The translations under genes were made by a program, and so were the position numbers. A model generated the notes under the pieces. It had not been told where the DNA came from and ran no database searches. It saw nothing but the letters and a program-made list of their open reading frames with translations. From Gp1-AA145 sp963757135 (lineage in GTDB: Bacteria > Acidobacteriota > Terriglobia > Terriglobales > Acidobacteriaceae), in NCBI GenBank assembly GCA_963757135.1, contig CAVWQE010000006.1, positions 620,001 to 684,000 on the forward strand: a DNA stretch of 64,000 nucleotides, in the 5' to 3' direction. Below, one piece after another: positions 52,101-60,511 of this stretch; position 1 is the stretch's first letter, and each line of letters begins with the position of its first letter.

Positions 52101-52261
52101 CTGCCGAAGCAAGATGACCCATTTTTCGCGGAAGGGGATTGCGCGTCAGTCGCAGTGTCGGAGGTCTGCCCGTTTTGGGGCAAGGCCGCCAGCTTACACG
52201 GCTGCCAGCACCAAATTAACGCCATCGTAAGAAAAACACGGCTACTGCCCCTTTTCAGCAA
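49169..52261 (-). CDS. BamA/TamA-like outer-membrane assembly protein
   Basis: A 1030-residue Omp85 protein. It has a signal sequence (VFLTMALIWCWQPCKLAALP), about five or six POTRA domains up to about residue 620, for example ISKIQFPGIGNSDQQMLRGL, VEGAPTRPTESQIVNASKLQLGDLF, and GEVLVSGREFTRPYVINRELQMKSGD. A C-terminal beta-barrel follows, ending in VYFSIGQTF with the aromatic terminal residue of outer-membrane proteins. FLMGGGNSHRGFGLNQAGPRD is the conserved Omp85 barrel region. Being next to tamB suggests TamA. The number of POTRA domains is higher than in E. coli TamA (three). Confidence 0.9.
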   Translation of the reverse strand: MLKRGSSRVFLTMALIWCWQPCKLAALPQNGQTSDTATDAQSPSAKNGSSCFGSTISKIQFPGIGNSDQQMLRGLTRMHEGDKLNRESLQQALRALFATKKFADLRAECERSGGGAVVSFITSPNFFVGRVAVEGAPTRPTESQIVNASKLQLGDLFTPEKLDTAVENIQRLLRENGYYRPSIAHAENQNPDTQQVEVDFTIRAGEPAHISEITFKGPAMYSRGQLEDIGHFHPGDVITAQTASNAIDRIRKAYQKKKHWLAQVQIASSEYHADHNTVDYVWQIEAGPLVEIGIQGFHLSKGTIRRNVPVYEEGALDDDLLNEGRRNLLSYMESRGYFEATVNLQRETDEKQNTARVIYQIDPGERHKVVKVEITGNKYFRDEDLRSAMQVQEATLLLSHGRYSEALLRSDVRDIENKYKANGFAGVKIDSRVVDNYNGAHNQIAVVIDITQGPQTLVGSFQITGNESQKAESLPPLNTQPGQPFSDNNVAQDRDILLNYYFDNGYPDASFEATAKPAAENHMDVAFHIYEGERVYVGEVLVSGREFTRPYVINRELQMKSGDPLSQTSLLETQQKLYDTGIFSQVDAAVQNPEGVEPRKNVLVQVRESKRYTFNYGGGFEFQTGQASNNALFGPVSPLVSFDVTRLNFRGRDHTITFQSGVGGLQQRGLISYEAPQWFNNPNWKLTFTGFFDHTLDVTTFTSQRLEGTVQAGEVINKFSTIDYRFNYRLVKALNVHLNPADIPLLSLPVRLGEPGFGYIRNKRDNDLETVRGSYLTVDAGVASSYFGSQADFSRILTQYSTYHPFGKKRGSGKELVFARSTRVGVEIPFGDTIILQPSSVAPVNPTLIPLPERFLMGGGNSHRGFGLNQAGPRDPVTGDPLGGSALFLNTFELRFPPPTLPFVGDNMSFAVFHDMGNVFTDSTHMLDSLLRWHQNKKPCGNQALNSLPVAGQGASLCDYNYISHAIGIGVRYKTPVGPVRFDFGYNLNPTVYPNFTLTPQPPPAPAIYLFTGTKQATPFNVYFSIGQTF

Positions 52262-52424
52262 AAAGGCTCCTGCACAACCTGTTCAGGGAACATCGGCCTA
52301 CGAGCGCACACCACGTCTGCCCGGCATTACGGCCGTCGCCACTTATAATAACTGTCTGACCACTAAAGGCAGGGTGGATGCGCTGGTTCGGAAGACGCAG
52401 GCGCCCTGTGCCTATTTCATCAAA

Positions 52425-53444
52425 ATGAAACCCGAATCCCAGGAAAGATATTCGCGACAGATCCTATTCCCAGAACTGGGAGAACAGGGCCAGGAACGTC
52501 TTCTTGAGTCGCGGGTCATAATTCTAGGATGCGGGGCAACCGGCTCAGCTGTGGTTTCGCTCCTGGCGAGAGCGGGCGTTGGATACCTGCGAATCATTGA
52601 CCGGGACTACGTCGAAGCCAGCAATCTGCAGAGGCAAAGTCTTTTTGACGAGTGCGACGCAGCCGAGTCGGTGCCCAAAGCTATCGCAGCCTGCAGGAAA
52701 ATCGCCGCCTTCAACTCTGGGGTGAAGGTCGAGCCCCGGGCAAGCGATTTGCGTCCCGAAAATGCGGCAGAGTTGCTCACCGGCGCTGAGTTGATTGTGG
52801 ACGGCACCGACAACTTTGAGACCCGTTACCTGATTAACGACTACTGCGTGCAGAATTCCATTCGGTGGATTTACACCGCAGCGGTTGGCAGTTACGCGGC
52901 AACCATGAACATCATTCCAGGCATGACCGCGTGCCTGACATGTATGTTTCCCCAAAGTCCCGCTGGTCTGGTTGAAACTTGCGACACGGCAGGAATCCTG
53001 AACTCGGCGGTGAACTTCGTAGCTTCGGTGGCCGCGACGGAAGCTATCAAGTTGCTCGTCGGCTCGGCAAGACTGAGGCGAACCCTGCTCACATACGATC
53101 TCTGGACCAATCAGCGGGCCGAAGTCATCGCAGACCGTCCGCGTTCCGATTGCCGCACCTGCGGCCAGAGGGACTTCGTGCATCTGCAAGGTGAAGGGCG
53201 ACCCCATATCACCTTGTGCGGCAGAAATTCTGTTCAAATTCACGAGCACGCCCGGCCGCTCGATCTCAGCGAGATAAGCAAACGGCTGACTCCGCACGGA
53301 AGCGTGCGGCATAACGAATTCGTCCTCAGATTCAACAAGGCGCCTTTTGAGATAACGCTGTTCCCCGATGGCCGCGCCATCATCAAAGGCACCACCGACA
53401 CCGCATTGGCGCGTACCTTGTACGCGCGTTACATTGGCAACTGA
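52425..53444 (+). CDS. MoeB/ThiF-family adenylyltransferase (E1-like)
   Basis: ATG 52425 gives 339 residues. The frame runs further upstream across the divergent BamA-like gene, but without family support. It has the E1-like Rossmann motif GCGATG at 35-40, DRDYVEASNLQRQ at 59-71, a zinc site of C170, C173, C243 and C246, and a likely catalytic Cys186 in LVETCDTAG. The C-terminal 85 residues are a small domain (HARPLDLSEISKRLTP and LFPDGRAIIKGTTD), not a rhodanese. It activates a sulfur-carrier protein (MoaD or ThiS) by C-terminal adenylation. The specific partner is not in the window. Confidence 0.87.
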   Translation: MKPESQERYSRQILFPELGEQGQERLLESRVIILGCGATGSAVVSLLARAGVGYLRIIDRDYVEASNLQRQSLFDECDAAESVPKAIAACRKIAAFNSGVKVEPRASDLRPENAAELLTGAELIVDGTDNFETRYLINDYCVQNSIRWIYTAAVGSYAATMNIIPGMTACLTCMFPQSPAGLVETCDTAGILNSAVNFVASVAATEAIKLLVGSARLRRTLLTYDLWTNQRAEVIADRPRSDCRTCGQRDFVHLQGEGRPHITLCGRNSVQIHEHARPLDLSEISKRLTPHGSVRHNEFVLRFNKAPFEITLFPDGRAIIKGTTDTALARTLYARYIGN

Positions 53445-53634
53445 TTCGGACAATCCCGCTGCGGCATTTGCGCAATTGTTTGCACCTCGGATCCATCGGT
53501 CGAGAGTTGAACGCGAAACATCATCCAAGCCAGCGGAAGAGATCGGTAAATATCGCGGAAAGGTATGGTATCCCACCAACTTGGCACGAGAACTGCAATC
53601 TTTTCTGTAGCTAGTTCGTCTCCAGGAGGGTAGG

Positions 53635-54192
53635 ATGCGTCTTTTTTCAGCTTTTTGTGTGACTTTGCTTTTCTCCGGATTGGCTCTGAGCCAGGGTCCG
53701 GCTCGCGGGTATGCTGGCGCTTATGGCTATGGGCCGTACGTTCCGCTGGTGACCACTCCGGAAATCTCCCTGCAAACGGCCGCGCCCGCTTCAGTCGGCG
53801 CGCGCAATGCGACATACGGCTTGGAAGCCGGTGCGCGCAATTCCACATTCGAAACCATGACGAACGATGGCAGCTCGAACTATACCGAACCGGTCTGGTA
53901 TTCAGGGGGTGGCGCGCCGGTCATTTCGCCTGAGGTTTCATTAGATCCGCGTACCATGCGCTCTCACCGCGAGATGCATCCCATGATGAGGGAGCGGGAA
54001 GGCGAAAGAGCCGAGGCTGGGCCGCGAGAATGGACGTATTTCGGCGCATCTGAAATGGAGTCTCCGGTGGATACTTCCGCCGGCAAGTCTGCCCGGCATG
54101 CCACTCGTACCATTACGAATGACGACATCGACAAGGCAAACCAGAACACTGGAAACGTGAAGTACGACGGCAAGACTGAGAAAATTCAGTAA
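53635..54192 (+). CDS. Secreted protein of unknown function
   Basis: The 185-residue protein has a strong ribosome site (AGGAGGGTAGG) and a signal peptide (FCVTLLFSGLALSQG). The mature part is Gly/Tyr-rich (YAGAYGYGPYVPLVTTPEISLQ) with two repeated stretches built on GARNATYGLEAGARNSTFET. The C-terminal part contains IDKANQNTGNVKYDGKTEKIQ and looks disordered. I recognise no family. A strong terminator-like hairpin follows at 54200. Confidence 0.7.
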   Translation: MRLFSAFCVTLLFSGLALSQGPARGYAGAYGYGPYVPLVTTPEISLQTAAPASVGARNATYGLEAGARNSTFETMTNDGSSNYTEPVWYSGGGAPVISPEVSLDPRTMRSHREMHPMMREREGERAEAGPREWTYFGASEMESPVDTSAGKSARHATRTITNDDIDKANQNTGNVKYDGKTEKIQ

Positions 54193-54199
54193 CGCGGTG

Positions 54200-54228
54200 C
54201 GGGCCCGAGGCGGAGACGCTTGGGCCCG
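54200..54228. terminator. Bidirectional terminator-like hairpin
   Basis: CGGGCCC-g-AGGCG-gaga-CGCTT-g-GGGCCCG forms a 12-base stem broken by one mismatch. It sits between the convergent secreted-protein gene (ends 54192) and aroA (ends 54232). A short T-rich stretch follows on the plus side (TTATCATCTTT), so it is a fair intrinsic terminator for the rightward gene and may also work leftward. Confidence 0.7.
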
Positions 54229-54231
54229 TTA

Positions 54232-55521
54232 TCATCTTTGTACGAAGCTCTCCAAGGTATTGAAGAATTCCGGGTAGGAGATCACTGCGGCGTCGGCGCC
54301 GGTGATCTCCGTCTCGCCCTCCGCCCGCAGCGCCGCCACTGCAAATGCCATCGCAATGCGATGATCGCCGAATGAATCGAGCGCAGCTCCACGTAGTTTT
54401 TGTCCACCCGGAATGCGCAGTCCGTCGTCGAATTCTTCCACTTCCGCGCCCATAGCGCGAAGATTGGCCGCAACAGAGGCGATACGGTCGGATTCTTTTA
54501 CGCGCAGTTCCCGAGCGTCCCGAATTTCGATTCCGTCGGTCGTGTAGGGGGCGATTGCAGCCAGCACAGGAATTTCATCGATCAGTGCGGCGGTGTCACC
54601 GCCGGCAATCCGTGCACCTTTGAGCGTTCCACCCTGCACTTGCAAGCTTCCCACCAGTTCGCCGTGCTGCTCTTGCAGATCTGACATGGTAATTCGCAAA
54701 CCAAGGCCGACGAGAAAATCCAGCAGGCGCGCGCGCGTCGGATTCAGCAGCAGCCCCGGAATGACGAGTTCCGAGTCTGGAAACAAGCCTGCGGCGCAAA
54801 GAAAAAATGCAGCGCTGGAAATGTCTCCGGGGACCATGGCTTCGATTGCTTGCAACTGCTGGCCGCCTTCGATGCTCACTTCCCGCATGCGGCGATCAAT
54901 GCTTTCGCCAAAAGCCTGCAGCGCCAGTTCTCCATGATCGCGGGTCTGGATCGGTTCCTCGATTCGCGTCGTACCGTCGGCGTAAAGACCGGCAAAAAGA
55001 ATCGATGTCTTAACCTGTGCGCTGGCCACGGGAAGTTGGTAGTCAATACTCTTCAGCCTTGCTCCCCTCAACTTTAGCGGCGGACGCCCCCCTTCTTGTG
55101 ATTCGAACTTTGCGCCCATCATTTCTAGAGGCTTAATGATTCTTGCCATGGGCCGCCGCGAAAGTGATTCGTCTCCAGTCAATTCGCTCACAAATTCCTG
55201 ACCGGCGAGAATTCCGCTCAACATGCGAATAGTCGAACCGGAGTTCCCGCAATCGAGCGGCGCACTGGGCGGGCGCAGACTTCGTCCCTGTCCGTGAATG
55301 ACTACCGAAGAGCCGTCACGTTCCCAGTTCACCCCGAGCGAACGCATGCAGCCGAGAGTGCTGGCACAATCGGCGCCGGTCGAGAAGTTATCAAGTTTTG
55401 TCGTCCCCTCAGCGATTCCGCCCAGCATCGCGTAACGATGGGAAATGGATTTGTCACCGGGCAGGCGCACAGATCCGGCAACACTCCTCGCTGGTCGAAT
55501 CACGATGGATTTATCGGGCAT
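54232..55521 (-). CDS. aroA: 3-phosphoshikimate 1-carboxyvinyltransferase (EPSP synthase)
   Basis: It joins phosphoenolpyruvate to shikimate 3-phosphate. From ATG 55521 the protein is 429 residues. It has the N-terminal PGDKSISHR, the conserved LDCGNSGSTIRML, DESLSRRPM, VKTSILFAG, GDISSAAFFLCAAGL, DEIPVLAA, RELRVKESDRI and DHRIAMAFAVA. A four-codon longer TTG start is possible. The PGDKS and GNSGST patterns are those of the class I/II families; inhibitor sensitivity is not readable. aroK is at 1598. Confidence 0.95.
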   Translation of the reverse strand: MPDKSIVIRPARSVAGSVRLPGDKSISHRYAMLGGIAEGTTKLDNFSTGADCASTLGCMRSLGVNWERDGSSVVIHGQGRSLRPPSAPLDCGNSGSTIRMLSGILAGQEFVSELTGDESLSRRPMARIIKPLEMMGAKFESQEGGRPPLKLRGARLKSIDYQLPVASAQVKTSILFAGLYADGTTRIEEPIQTRDHGELALQAFGESIDRRMREVSIEGGQQLQAIEAMVPGDISSAAFFLCAAGLFPDSELVIPGLLLNPTRARLLDFLVGLGLRITMSDLQEQHGELVGSLQVQGGTLKGARIAGGDTAALIDEIPVLAAIAPYTTDGIEIRDARELRVKESDRIASVAANLRAMGAEVEEFDDGLRIPGGQKLRGAALDSFGDHRIAMAFAVAALRAEGETEITGADAAVISYPEFFNTLESFVQR

Positions 55522-55595
55522 GGGTCTTTTCAATATAACGGAACAAGGACGTTCCCGAGAGGCCGTGTTATCAGCAAGGTCGGCAACAGCGAACC

Positions 55596-56393
55596 TTAGA
55601 CCGCCAGATTTGAATCCAGGAATTGTCGGAGCAATTTCCCTACTTCTTCCGGCTGCTCCCAGGGCGAATAGTGTCCCGCTTTCGCGATGACCCGTATCTG
55701 GCTGCCAGCAATATTCTGCTTCATGATTTCTGCCTCGGGAACGCCCGTCAGCTTATCCTCATCCCCGGTGATGATGAGCGTCGGAACATTGATGATCTTC
55801 AGCATTGCTACTGAATCGGGCCGGTCGGCCATCCCACGCTGCACTTCGGCAACATCTTCCGCGGACATCTTGCGCATCATTCGCAGAGCGCCTTCCACCA
55901 GATCGGGACGCGATTGCCGGGTGCTCTCCCCCAAAACCTTCTGGAGCATAGCTTCAAAAAACGACTCGGTCCCGCGATCGAGAACATCGCGGGCAGATTC
56001 AAGCCGAGCATTTCGAGCGTCGGCGGTGTCCGCCGCGGCCTTGGTGTTGCAGAGCACCAAAGTGGTGACGCGATCACGAAATCTTCGCCAGAATTCAAAA
56101 ATGGCATACCCGCCAATTGAAACTCCGACCAATGGCGCGCGCTCGACTCCAGCCGCAGTCATCACCCGTGCAACATCGTCGGCGTGCTTCTGCATGGTTG
56201 CTGGACCATTTCCCAGAGAAGACTCGCCGTGGCCGCGCAGGTCGGGCATGATCAACCGGTAACGCGAAAGCAATCGTGAGACCGGCAGCCAGAATTCATG
56301 ATTTACGGGAAAGGGATGCAGGAGAATGACGGGTGGGCCGCTGCCGGCGACGTCATAAAAAATCTCGGCGTCACCGCTGACGATCTTTTCCAT
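55596..56393 (-). CDS. Alpha/beta-hydrolase of the 3-oxoadipate enol-lactonase type
   Basis: A 265-residue hydrolase with HPFPVNHEFWLP (oxyanion region), RGHGESS, the nucleophile Ser92 in VGVSIGGYA, an acidic residue in IITGDEDKLTGVP and the catalytic His in AKAGHYSPWEQPEEV. This layout is common to many esterases and lactonases. No aromatic-catabolism genes are close, so the substrate is open. It lies 74 bases upstream of aroA in the same direction. Confidence 0.85.
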   Translation of the reverse strand: MEKIVSGDAEIFYDVAGSGPPVILLHPFPVNHEFWLPVSRLLSRYRLIMPDLRGHGESSLGNGPATMQKHADDVARVMTAAGVERAPLVGVSIGGYAIFEFWRRFRDRVTTLVLCNTKAAADTADARNARLESARDVLDRGTESFFEAMLQKVLGESTRQSRPDLVEGALRMMRKMSAEDVAEVQRGMADRPDSVAMLKIINVPTLIITGDEDKLTGVPEAEIMKQNIAGSQIRVIAKAGHYSPWEQPEEVGKLLRQFLDSNLAV

Positions 56394-56450
56394 TCGCTAA
56401 TTATAGGGAAGCCATGGGAAGGCTGATCGTTATAACGCCGCACGTCTCCC

Positions 56451-56771
56451 CTACGGGTTCGTGACCTGCTGCCCGGTTGCTGGCACTTGCGCCTGCAGCA
56501 GATACGGCTCTTCCGGCATTACGATCCAGGCAATCAAATAACCGATGAAGCCGATTCCGGTCATGAACGCGGTGATCAGCCAGACCACGCGGACGATGGT
56601 CACGTCGATGTCGAAATACTCGGCCATGCCCATGCAGACGCCCGCGACTTTTCGTCCTTCGCGAGGACGAACCAGGCGTTTGCGCGCAATCACGCCGCCG
56701 ACTCTGGTACCGCAGTATGCGCAGACATTAGCGTCATCTTGAATGGACTTTCCGCAATAGTTGCAGTACAT
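56451..56771 (-). CDS. PspC-domain membrane protein with zinc ribbon
   Basis: The 106-residue protein starts with a zinc ribbon, C3-x2-C6 and C17-x2-C20 (MYCNYCGKSIQDDANVCAYCG). A PspC domain follows, KVAGVCMGMAEYFDIDVTIVRVVWLITAF, with one or two membrane helices up to about residue 86. PspC proteins sense membrane stress; the ribbon version is common in acidobacteria and others. No pspA is near. Confidence 0.88.
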   Translation of the reverse strand: MYCNYCGKSIQDDANVCAYCGTRVGGVIARKRLVRPREGRKVAGVCMGMAEYFDIDVTIVRVVWLITAFMTGIGFIGYLIAWIVMPEEPYLLQAQVPATGQQVTNP

Positions 56772-56843
56772 GTTTCCTCCACAGATTTAAGATACGATTT
56801 CATTGCCGATTCGGTTCCATCGTGCTTCGGGCGTGAGCACGAA

Positions 56844-58043
56844 TCAGCTTCCCCCGTAAGGCTCTTTCAACCTTTTCCGGGCAGTGTCGGCCAAAGCCGA
56901 ACCGGTGTCAAGGGTGAGCGCAGCCTGATACCGCTTCACCGCCTGCTCGCGACTGTGCAGCAGGTCATACATTTCGCCCGCTCCAAGGGCGGCTTTCTGT
57001 GCCGTTTCCTGGTCCGGCCTGGAGACCTGTGCCACTAAGTCATAAGCGGCGGCGGCTCCGGAATAATTCTTCTCGCTCCGCAGCAGATCGCCAAGTGCGA
57101 CCGCCGATATTTCGTAATTCAAGCCTGTGTACTTGCCGCTTTGACCATCCTGCCACACGCGACGATATACCGTCTCGGCCTGCCGATTTTGGCCTTTGGC
57201 CCGGAGCTGGTTCGCTTCTTCCAGGGCGAACAAGACGTTGTGCGGATACTGCGGCTCAAGCGACCGTAGGATCTGCAAAGCTTCGTCGAAGCGGCGCTCG
57301 CGGCGCCAGAAGACCACCAGCACGATCTTCGCGTCTATGCTGGTCTCGGTATTCCCGGAAGCGGCGTCCTTCAGATATTCCAGGCCTTTTTCTTTGTTTC
57401 CACTCAGTCCCACCATGCTGGACGCAGCCTTTACCCCCCAGGGCAGATTTCCGATTACGTAGTTATGCGTGCCGACGATAAGCTTCGCATCCAGATTGTG
57501 GGGATCGAGCTCCAACACCCTTTCGTGGTCGCGACGCGCACCGAGGGCATTCCGCAGCGCGGAAAACCAGGCATGCTCGATGAGTGCGGTATAGGTGGCA
57601 AACTGCGCTCTGGTGACTCCCCGGGCATACAGTGCCGTTACGTCCTTCGGATTTGCGTCCAGGCGCTTTTCTTCGATTTTTTCGGCCTGCTCTACCAGTG
57701 CTTTGATCCGATCGCAAACATGAGGATCGGCGGGCCGATGGCGGCTATTGATAAAGCTGTCGTTTGCGTACTCGCCCGCGTTTAGAGCCCCAATCCGATA
57801 TAACTCTCGAAAAAGAACGGCGGTCAATACGTGGTTCACAGCATCGGGATCGCCAGGGTGGCGCTGCGCTATTTGGGTAAACTCCTGGATCGAGCGCTCG
57901 TAATCCATGTCGTAGAAGTGTTCAAAGGCGGAAGAATTCAATGGATCGGCAGGTCGAAACGATAACTTCTGCTGGCCTAACGACAGGATGCTCGCCGACA
58001 AGACGAACGCGATGATGAGGCGCAAGAACACGGAATGACGCAA
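56844..58043 (-). CDS. TPR-repeat exported protein
   Basis: A 399-residue protein with a signal peptide (LRLIIAFVLSASILSLG). TPR-like helical repeats cover about 40-390, for example FEHFYDMDYERSIQEFTQIAQRHPGDP, ALGARRDHERVLELDPHNLDAKLIVG, and RRERRFDEALQILRSLEPQYPHNVLFALEEANQLRAKGQNRQAETVYRRV. The last part ends with AVKRYQAALTLDTGSALADTARKRL. It should act as a periplasmic protein-interaction scaffold. Partners are unknown. Confidence 0.85.
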   Translation of the reverse strand: MRHSVFLRLIIAFVLSASILSLGQQKLSFRPADPLNSSAFEHFYDMDYERSIQEFTQIAQRHPGDPDAVNHVLTAVLFRELYRIGALNAGEYANDSFINSRHRPADPHVCDRIKALVEQAEKIEEKRLDANPKDVTALYARGVTRAQFATYTALIEHAWFSALRNALGARRDHERVLELDPHNLDAKLIVGTHNYVIGNLPWGVKAASSMVGLSGNKEKGLEYLKDAASGNTETSIDAKIVLVVFWRRERRFDEALQILRSLEPQYPHNVLFALEEANQLRAKGQNRQAETVYRRVWQDGQSGKYTGLNYEISAVALGDLLRSEKNYSGAAAAYDLVAQVSRPDQETAQKAALGAGEMYDLLHSREQAVKRYQAALTLDTGSALADTARKRLKEPYGGS

Positions 58044-58253
58044 AGGACAGGGTCTCTAAATGCAGTTTACCCGAGCTGAATCAGACTCTCAATTGCGCGA
58101 ACGCCCAACAAACTTTGCACTGTGCGGGTAATTCTTTCTCTGGCCGGCTCCATGGTATTGGCGGGCACGAACAGGCAAGTAGAAGAAATCATTGTAGTTG
58201 CCCGATGGCCGATTTGGTCATGCGCTTGCCATCGAGATGTCAAGGATTCCAAC

Positions 58254-58679
58254 ATGTCTGACCTGGTTCACGATGCTCAGGAAGAGTTCTGGCGTCCGCC
58301 TGTGAACCAGCCACTATCTTCCGGGATGGCCGAGGCATGCCGACGTTGCGGCACTGAATTCATGGTGGGGGCCGCATTCTGCCATATTTGCGGGATGGGT
58401 CGCCATCGCGCGGATGCCGGCGCTACTGCCATATGGATCCGGCATTTTAACGTCCTGCGCACTCTGGAGTTTTCCAACGTCAAGCGATGGTTTGGCCTTC
58501 CTCTTGTTCCCCTTGGCGCCTTCCTGCTTGGGAGCGCATTCCTACTGGTCGCGCTCAGCGTGGGATTGCTGAACGCTGACTTTGAGGCGATTCAGCTCTG
58601 GCGCATCCAGTGGCTGATGGCGGCTTGCGCCTCGTTCCTGGCGGGTATCCTTCTGAAAAGTCGTACCTCGGAAAACTAG
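58254..58679 (+). CDS. Zinc-ribbon protein with two membrane segments
   Basis: ATG 58254 is preceded by AAGGATTCC and gives 141 residues; the frame upstream is not protein-like. A zinc ribbon lies at C29, C32, C43, C46 (CRRCGTEFMVGAAFCHICG). It is followed by a short linker and two hydrophobic helices (LPLVPLGAFLLGSAFLLVALSVGLL and WLMAACASFLAGILL). The function is unknown. Its stop overlaps the thiD stop by four bases in convergent orientation. Confidence 0.75.
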   Translation: MSDLVHDAQEEFWRPPVNQPLSSGMAEACRRCGTEFMVGAAFCHICGMGRHRADAGATAIWIRHFNVLRTLEFSNVKRWFGLPLVPLGAFLLGSAFLLVALSVGLLNADFEAIQLWRIQWLMAACASFLAGILLKSRTSEN

Positions 58680-59515
58680 TCTCTTCCTGAAGCGAATTTC
58701 TTGGTGTAGCCACCCGGGTGATTTTTCATGCGGTACATATGGTTTACGGGATTAGTACCTTTGCCCACCGGATAACCATTTGAAATTGCGGCAGTCACGT
58801 AAGCCTTGGCCAGCAAGACTGCCTCAGCCAGCGGGCGCCCCTGCGCCAGATGACAAGCAATCGATGTTGAAAAAGCACATCCCGTCCCGTGGGTGAAGTT
58901 GGACTCCAGTCGTTCCGACTTGAAGGTTTGAATGCCGCCGTCAGAAAAACTCAAAAGGTCGATGGCAACGTCGAGGTGGCCGCCGGTTACAACAACATTC
59001 GTTGCGCCCATTTCGCGCAGACGGCTGGCGGCCTGCTTCATATCGTCAATGTTAGTTACGTCAAGACCGGTCAGCACGGCGGCTTCCTGAGCGTTGGGGG
59101 TGAGCACGGTCGTAAGCGGCAATAGCTCCTCAACCATGACTTTCTGACCAGTGTCATCGAGCAAACGGGCGCCTGAAGAGGCGGCCAGTACCGGATCAAG
59201 CACGATGTTGGGCAATTGCGATTTCTTCAGAAACGCAACCACCTCGGAAGCCACGTCTCCTGAAGCCAACGTTCCAATGTGCACCGCCGAGACTTTCACG
59301 TCCGCGACCAGCGTCACGAGCGTCTCCCGAAGGAGTTTGATATCAACCGGATCCATCCTTCGAACGCCGGTTGTGGACTGCACTGTTAAGGCAGTTATGG
59401 CGGCAATTCCATAGCAGCCGTGTGCGGCGATGGTCTTGATGTCGGCAGTGGCGCCGGCTCCTGACGACGGGTCAAAACCCGCAATCGTCAAGACGACGGG
59501 CGGACTTGGCAGCAT
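58676..59515 (-). CDS. thiD: Hydroxymethylpyrimidine (phosphate) kinase
   Basis: It phosphorylates HMP and HMP-phosphate in thiamine synthesis. From ATG 59515 the protein is 279 residues. A GTG eight codons upstream is possible. It has the ribokinase-fold TIAGFDPSSGAGATADIKT, AITALTVQSTTGV, VLDPVLAASSGARLL, VLTPNAQEAAVLTGL and the anion-hole GTGCAFSTSIACHLAQG. I found no TPP riboswitch upstream. It converges on the zinc-ribbon gene with a four-base overlap. Confidence 0.92.
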   Translation of the reverse strand: MLPSPPVVLTIAGFDPSSGAGATADIKTIAAHGCYGIAAITALTVQSTTGVRRMDPVDIKLLRETLVTLVADVKVSAVHIGTLASGDVASEVVAFLKKSQLPNIVLDPVLAASSGARLLDDTGQKVMVEELLPLTTVLTPNAQEAAVLTGLDVTNIDDMKQAASRLREMGATNVVVTGGHLDVAIDLLSFSDGGIQTFKSERLESNFTHGTGCAFSTSIACHLAQGRPLAEAVLLAKAYVTAAISNGYPVGKGTNPVNHMYRMKNHPGGYTKKFASGRD

Positions 59516-59987
59516 AAGAGCGAATGTACTGGAAAGCACGTTTGTTGCAAACTGCTTTTAGGTTCACCTGTATTCGACCGGCGTCCATTAGCTCGGATGT
59601 ACGTTTGGACGAAAGCTGGCGGGAGGGGGTTCATGATCCGATCGTAATGACTTCCTCTGTTGGATTTTTTGTTCCTAAGCTAATGAAAAGATAGGGAGTA
59701 TTATGCATTTACCCGTAAGTTGTTGAAAAAACTATTACGAAGAAATTGCCTGGCAGTCCTTGGCTACAGCACGTTACTCCTAGGTAAATAGATATGTCAT
59801 TGAACTCACAGCAGCATAGGTCGATTTCAGCCGAAAAGCACTGTGGGTCAATTCACCTATCCATCAACATTCTCATAGGCTTATGGCCATTTCAGACGTT
59901 GACAGCTTGTCTCGAGCCCCGTAGGATTCGTGAACTGCGCTCATTTCGTTATTCGAGGAGGACGACTTTGACCATGGAGGGAATCTG
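59516..59987. other. 472-base gap between thiD and the second RlpA gene
   Basis: No convincing gene. The open frame 59794-59988 lies mostly upstream of a good promoter and is probably chance. The stretch 59640-59790 is AT-rich and lacks structure I can name. A good sigma-70-like promoter at 59899-59927 drives the RlpA gene. Confidence 0.6.
59899..59927 (+). promoter_or_regulatory. Sigma-70-like promoter of the second RlpA gene
   Basis: TTGACA at 59899-59904 is a perfect -35 box. It is followed by 17 bases and TAGGAT at 59922-59927 as the -10. The predicted start would be near 59934, leaving a leader of about 54 bases. That leader contains GAGGAGG and a tiny frame (ATGGAGGGAATCTGA) whose stop overlaps the RlpA start as TGATG. 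Confidence 0.7.
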
Positions 59988-60494
59988 ATGCGGAGACGTA
60001 CAGCTCAGGGGCTGGCGATTGCTGTTCTTGTCGGCTTCGGAGTGGCTCAGGGACCAAACAGGTCGAGGTCGGCCAAGTCAGTTACAGAAGCTGCAGCTGA
60101 ACAATCGATGCGTCAGGCGATCGTCCCGCCGGCGCGCTCAAGTGTCCGCGCGTATGAGGTCGGAACGGCCTCCTGGTACGGCCAGGACTTCGAAGGTAAG
60201 CCCACGGCCAGCGGCGAACCCTACAATATGTTTGAGTTGACAGCGGCGCACCCCAGCTTGCCTTTGGGGACGTTGGTGAAGGTCACCAACCTACGCAACC
60301 GCAGAGCGGTAGTGGTGCGCATTAATGATCGCGGTCCCGTGGTTGACGGCCGGATCATTGACGTCTCCTATAGCGCGGCCAAGGTTCTGAACTTCCAGTC
60401 TCGCGGCGTACAGAGGGTGCGGTTAGACGTCGTGCCTCCGCGAAAGACACCGCCGACAATGGCGCTCCTTACAGAGCCAGCACTCAATAGATAG
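59988..60494 (+). CDS. RlpA-like double-psi beta-barrel protein (short form)
   Basis: The 168-residue protein has an N-terminal hydrophobic export segment (GLAIAVLVGFGVAQG) and a double-psi beta-barrel domain, VGTASWYGQDFEGKPTASGEPYNMFELTAAHPSLPLGTLVKV and INDRGPVVDGRIIDVSYSAAKVL. It lacks the SPOR domain and the lipobox Cys of the RlpA at 30813, so it is a free periplasmic or secreted form. GGAGGG precedes the start. A good terminator follows its stop. Confidence 0.9.
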   Translation: MRRRTAQGLAIAVLVGFGVAQGPNRSRSAKSVTEAAAEQSMRQAIVPPARSSVRAYEVGTASWYGQDFEGKPTASGEPYNMFELTAAHPSLPLGTLVKVTNLRNRRAVVVRINDRGPVVDGRIIDVSYSAAKVLNFQSRGVQRVRLDVVPPRKTPPTMALLTEPALNR

Positions 60495-60511
60495 CTGGGT
60501 TGCCGAAAATC

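Noticed and set aside
52545..53579. 344-codon minus frame
   Set aside because: It is antisense to the MoeB/ThiF gene, whose motifs are complete.
59516..59800. TPP riboswitch upstream of thiD
   Set aside because: The conserved CUGAGA and ACCUGA elements are not seen on the minus strand.
59794..59988. 64-codon plus frame before the second RlpA gene
   Set aside because: Most of it lies upstream of a good promoter (59899-59927), and its product has no features.
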